Shown here in pieces: positions 63,798 through 64,000 of a stretch of 64,000 bases of DNA. This stretch comes from Phascolomyces articulosus. Lineage: Eukaryota > Mucoromycota > Mucoromycetes > Mucorales > Lichtheimiaceae. The notes beneath the pieces were generated by a model, which was given only the letters and a program-made list of their open reading frames with translations, did not search any database and had not been told where the DNA came from. Within the stretch, counting starts at the first letter, position 1; each line of letters begins with the position of its first letter. The stretch covers positions 310,001 to 374,000 of the forward strand of contig JAIXMP010000003.1 in the NCBI GenBank assembly GCA_025677815.1. Direction: 5' to 3'. The position numbers and the translations under genes are program-made.

Positions 63798-64000
63798 AGA
63801 TGATAAAAACATACTAACCAACAAAAAAAAAGAACATATCACTTATACATAATTCTTCTTGATGAGTTATTTTCATTCTCTTCATACTACTATCTTACTA
63901 TATACCATAAATAGCATTCATATATAAAACACATTGTTCTTTTTTTTTTTATATATTTATAATATACATATTATCTAAAAAAGACGCATATCATTTATCA
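63798..64000. other. 3' end of window
   Basis: AT-rich downstream DNA of the gene at 63006, with an A10 tract at 63821-63830 and a T12 tract at 63940-63951. Too short to show anything else. Confidence 0.4.

Overview
The window reads as nuclear DNA of an early-diverging filamentous fungus, most likely Mucoromycota (Mucorales-like). The evidence is short GT-AG introns of about 50-130 nt inside compact genes, very AT-rich intergenic DNA full of A/T tracts and microsatellites, and typical fungal genes: a CAAX-ending Sel1 chitin synthase regulator, an Ndt80/PhoG factor, a velvet factor and a Vrg4 GDP-mannose transporter. There are no prokaryotic operons, rRNA genes or CRISPR arrays, and I found no convincing tRNA. 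All gene models were spliced by hand by matching donor and acceptor sites to reading-frame phase.

Layout, left to right. 1-1181: low-complexity hypothetical gene, possibly cut by the window edge. 2.9-3.95 kb: decayed coding sequence resembling a dispersed Mucorales repeat protein. 4.8-7.2 kb: BFR2/AATF ribosome-biogenesis gene with 9 exons. 7.6-8.5 kb: GOT1 Golgi transport protein. 9.2-14.5 kb: a gene-decay and repeat zone, with a broken multi-exon gene, LTR-like duplicated TATA segments, a retroelement C-terminus remnant and a 22-bp CCAAT tandem repeat with a second partial copy 1 kb away. 16.0-18.4 kb: Ndt80-type transcription factor. 19.1-24.4 kb (-): large aromatic-acid-exporter/FUSC-type membrane protein. 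24.9-27.0 kb (-): VRG4. 27.8-29.9 kb (-): CHS4/SKT5-like, sharing a short divergent promoter with a TMEM14-family gene at 30.3-31.0 kb (+). 31-38 kb: gene-free DNA with GC islands and polypurine motifs. 38.0-39.7 kb: GATA-like Cys-rich factor. 42.7-44.1 kb (-): START-domain protein. 45.1-49.0 kb (-): TBC Rab-GAP with coiled coils. 50.8-52.7 kb (-): velvet factor. 52.7-58.8 kb: mostly noncoding, with one possible spliced 64-residue microprotein. 58.8-59.3 kb: CYSTM-like tail protein. 60.1-61.3 kb: type II membrane glycosyltransferase-like protein. 63.0-63.8 kb: hypothetical protein.

Functional themes are the secretory pathway and cell wall (GOT1, VRG4, the CHS4-like protein, the TBC GAP, the glycosyltransferase-like protein) and developmental transcription control (Ndt80, velvet, GATA-like). 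No cluster suggests one pathway. The most distinctive non-gene signals are a recurrent T-tract/G-run/AG motif found eight times on both strands, the 22-bp CCAAT tandem repeat, and a nested stem-loop at 34.4 kb.
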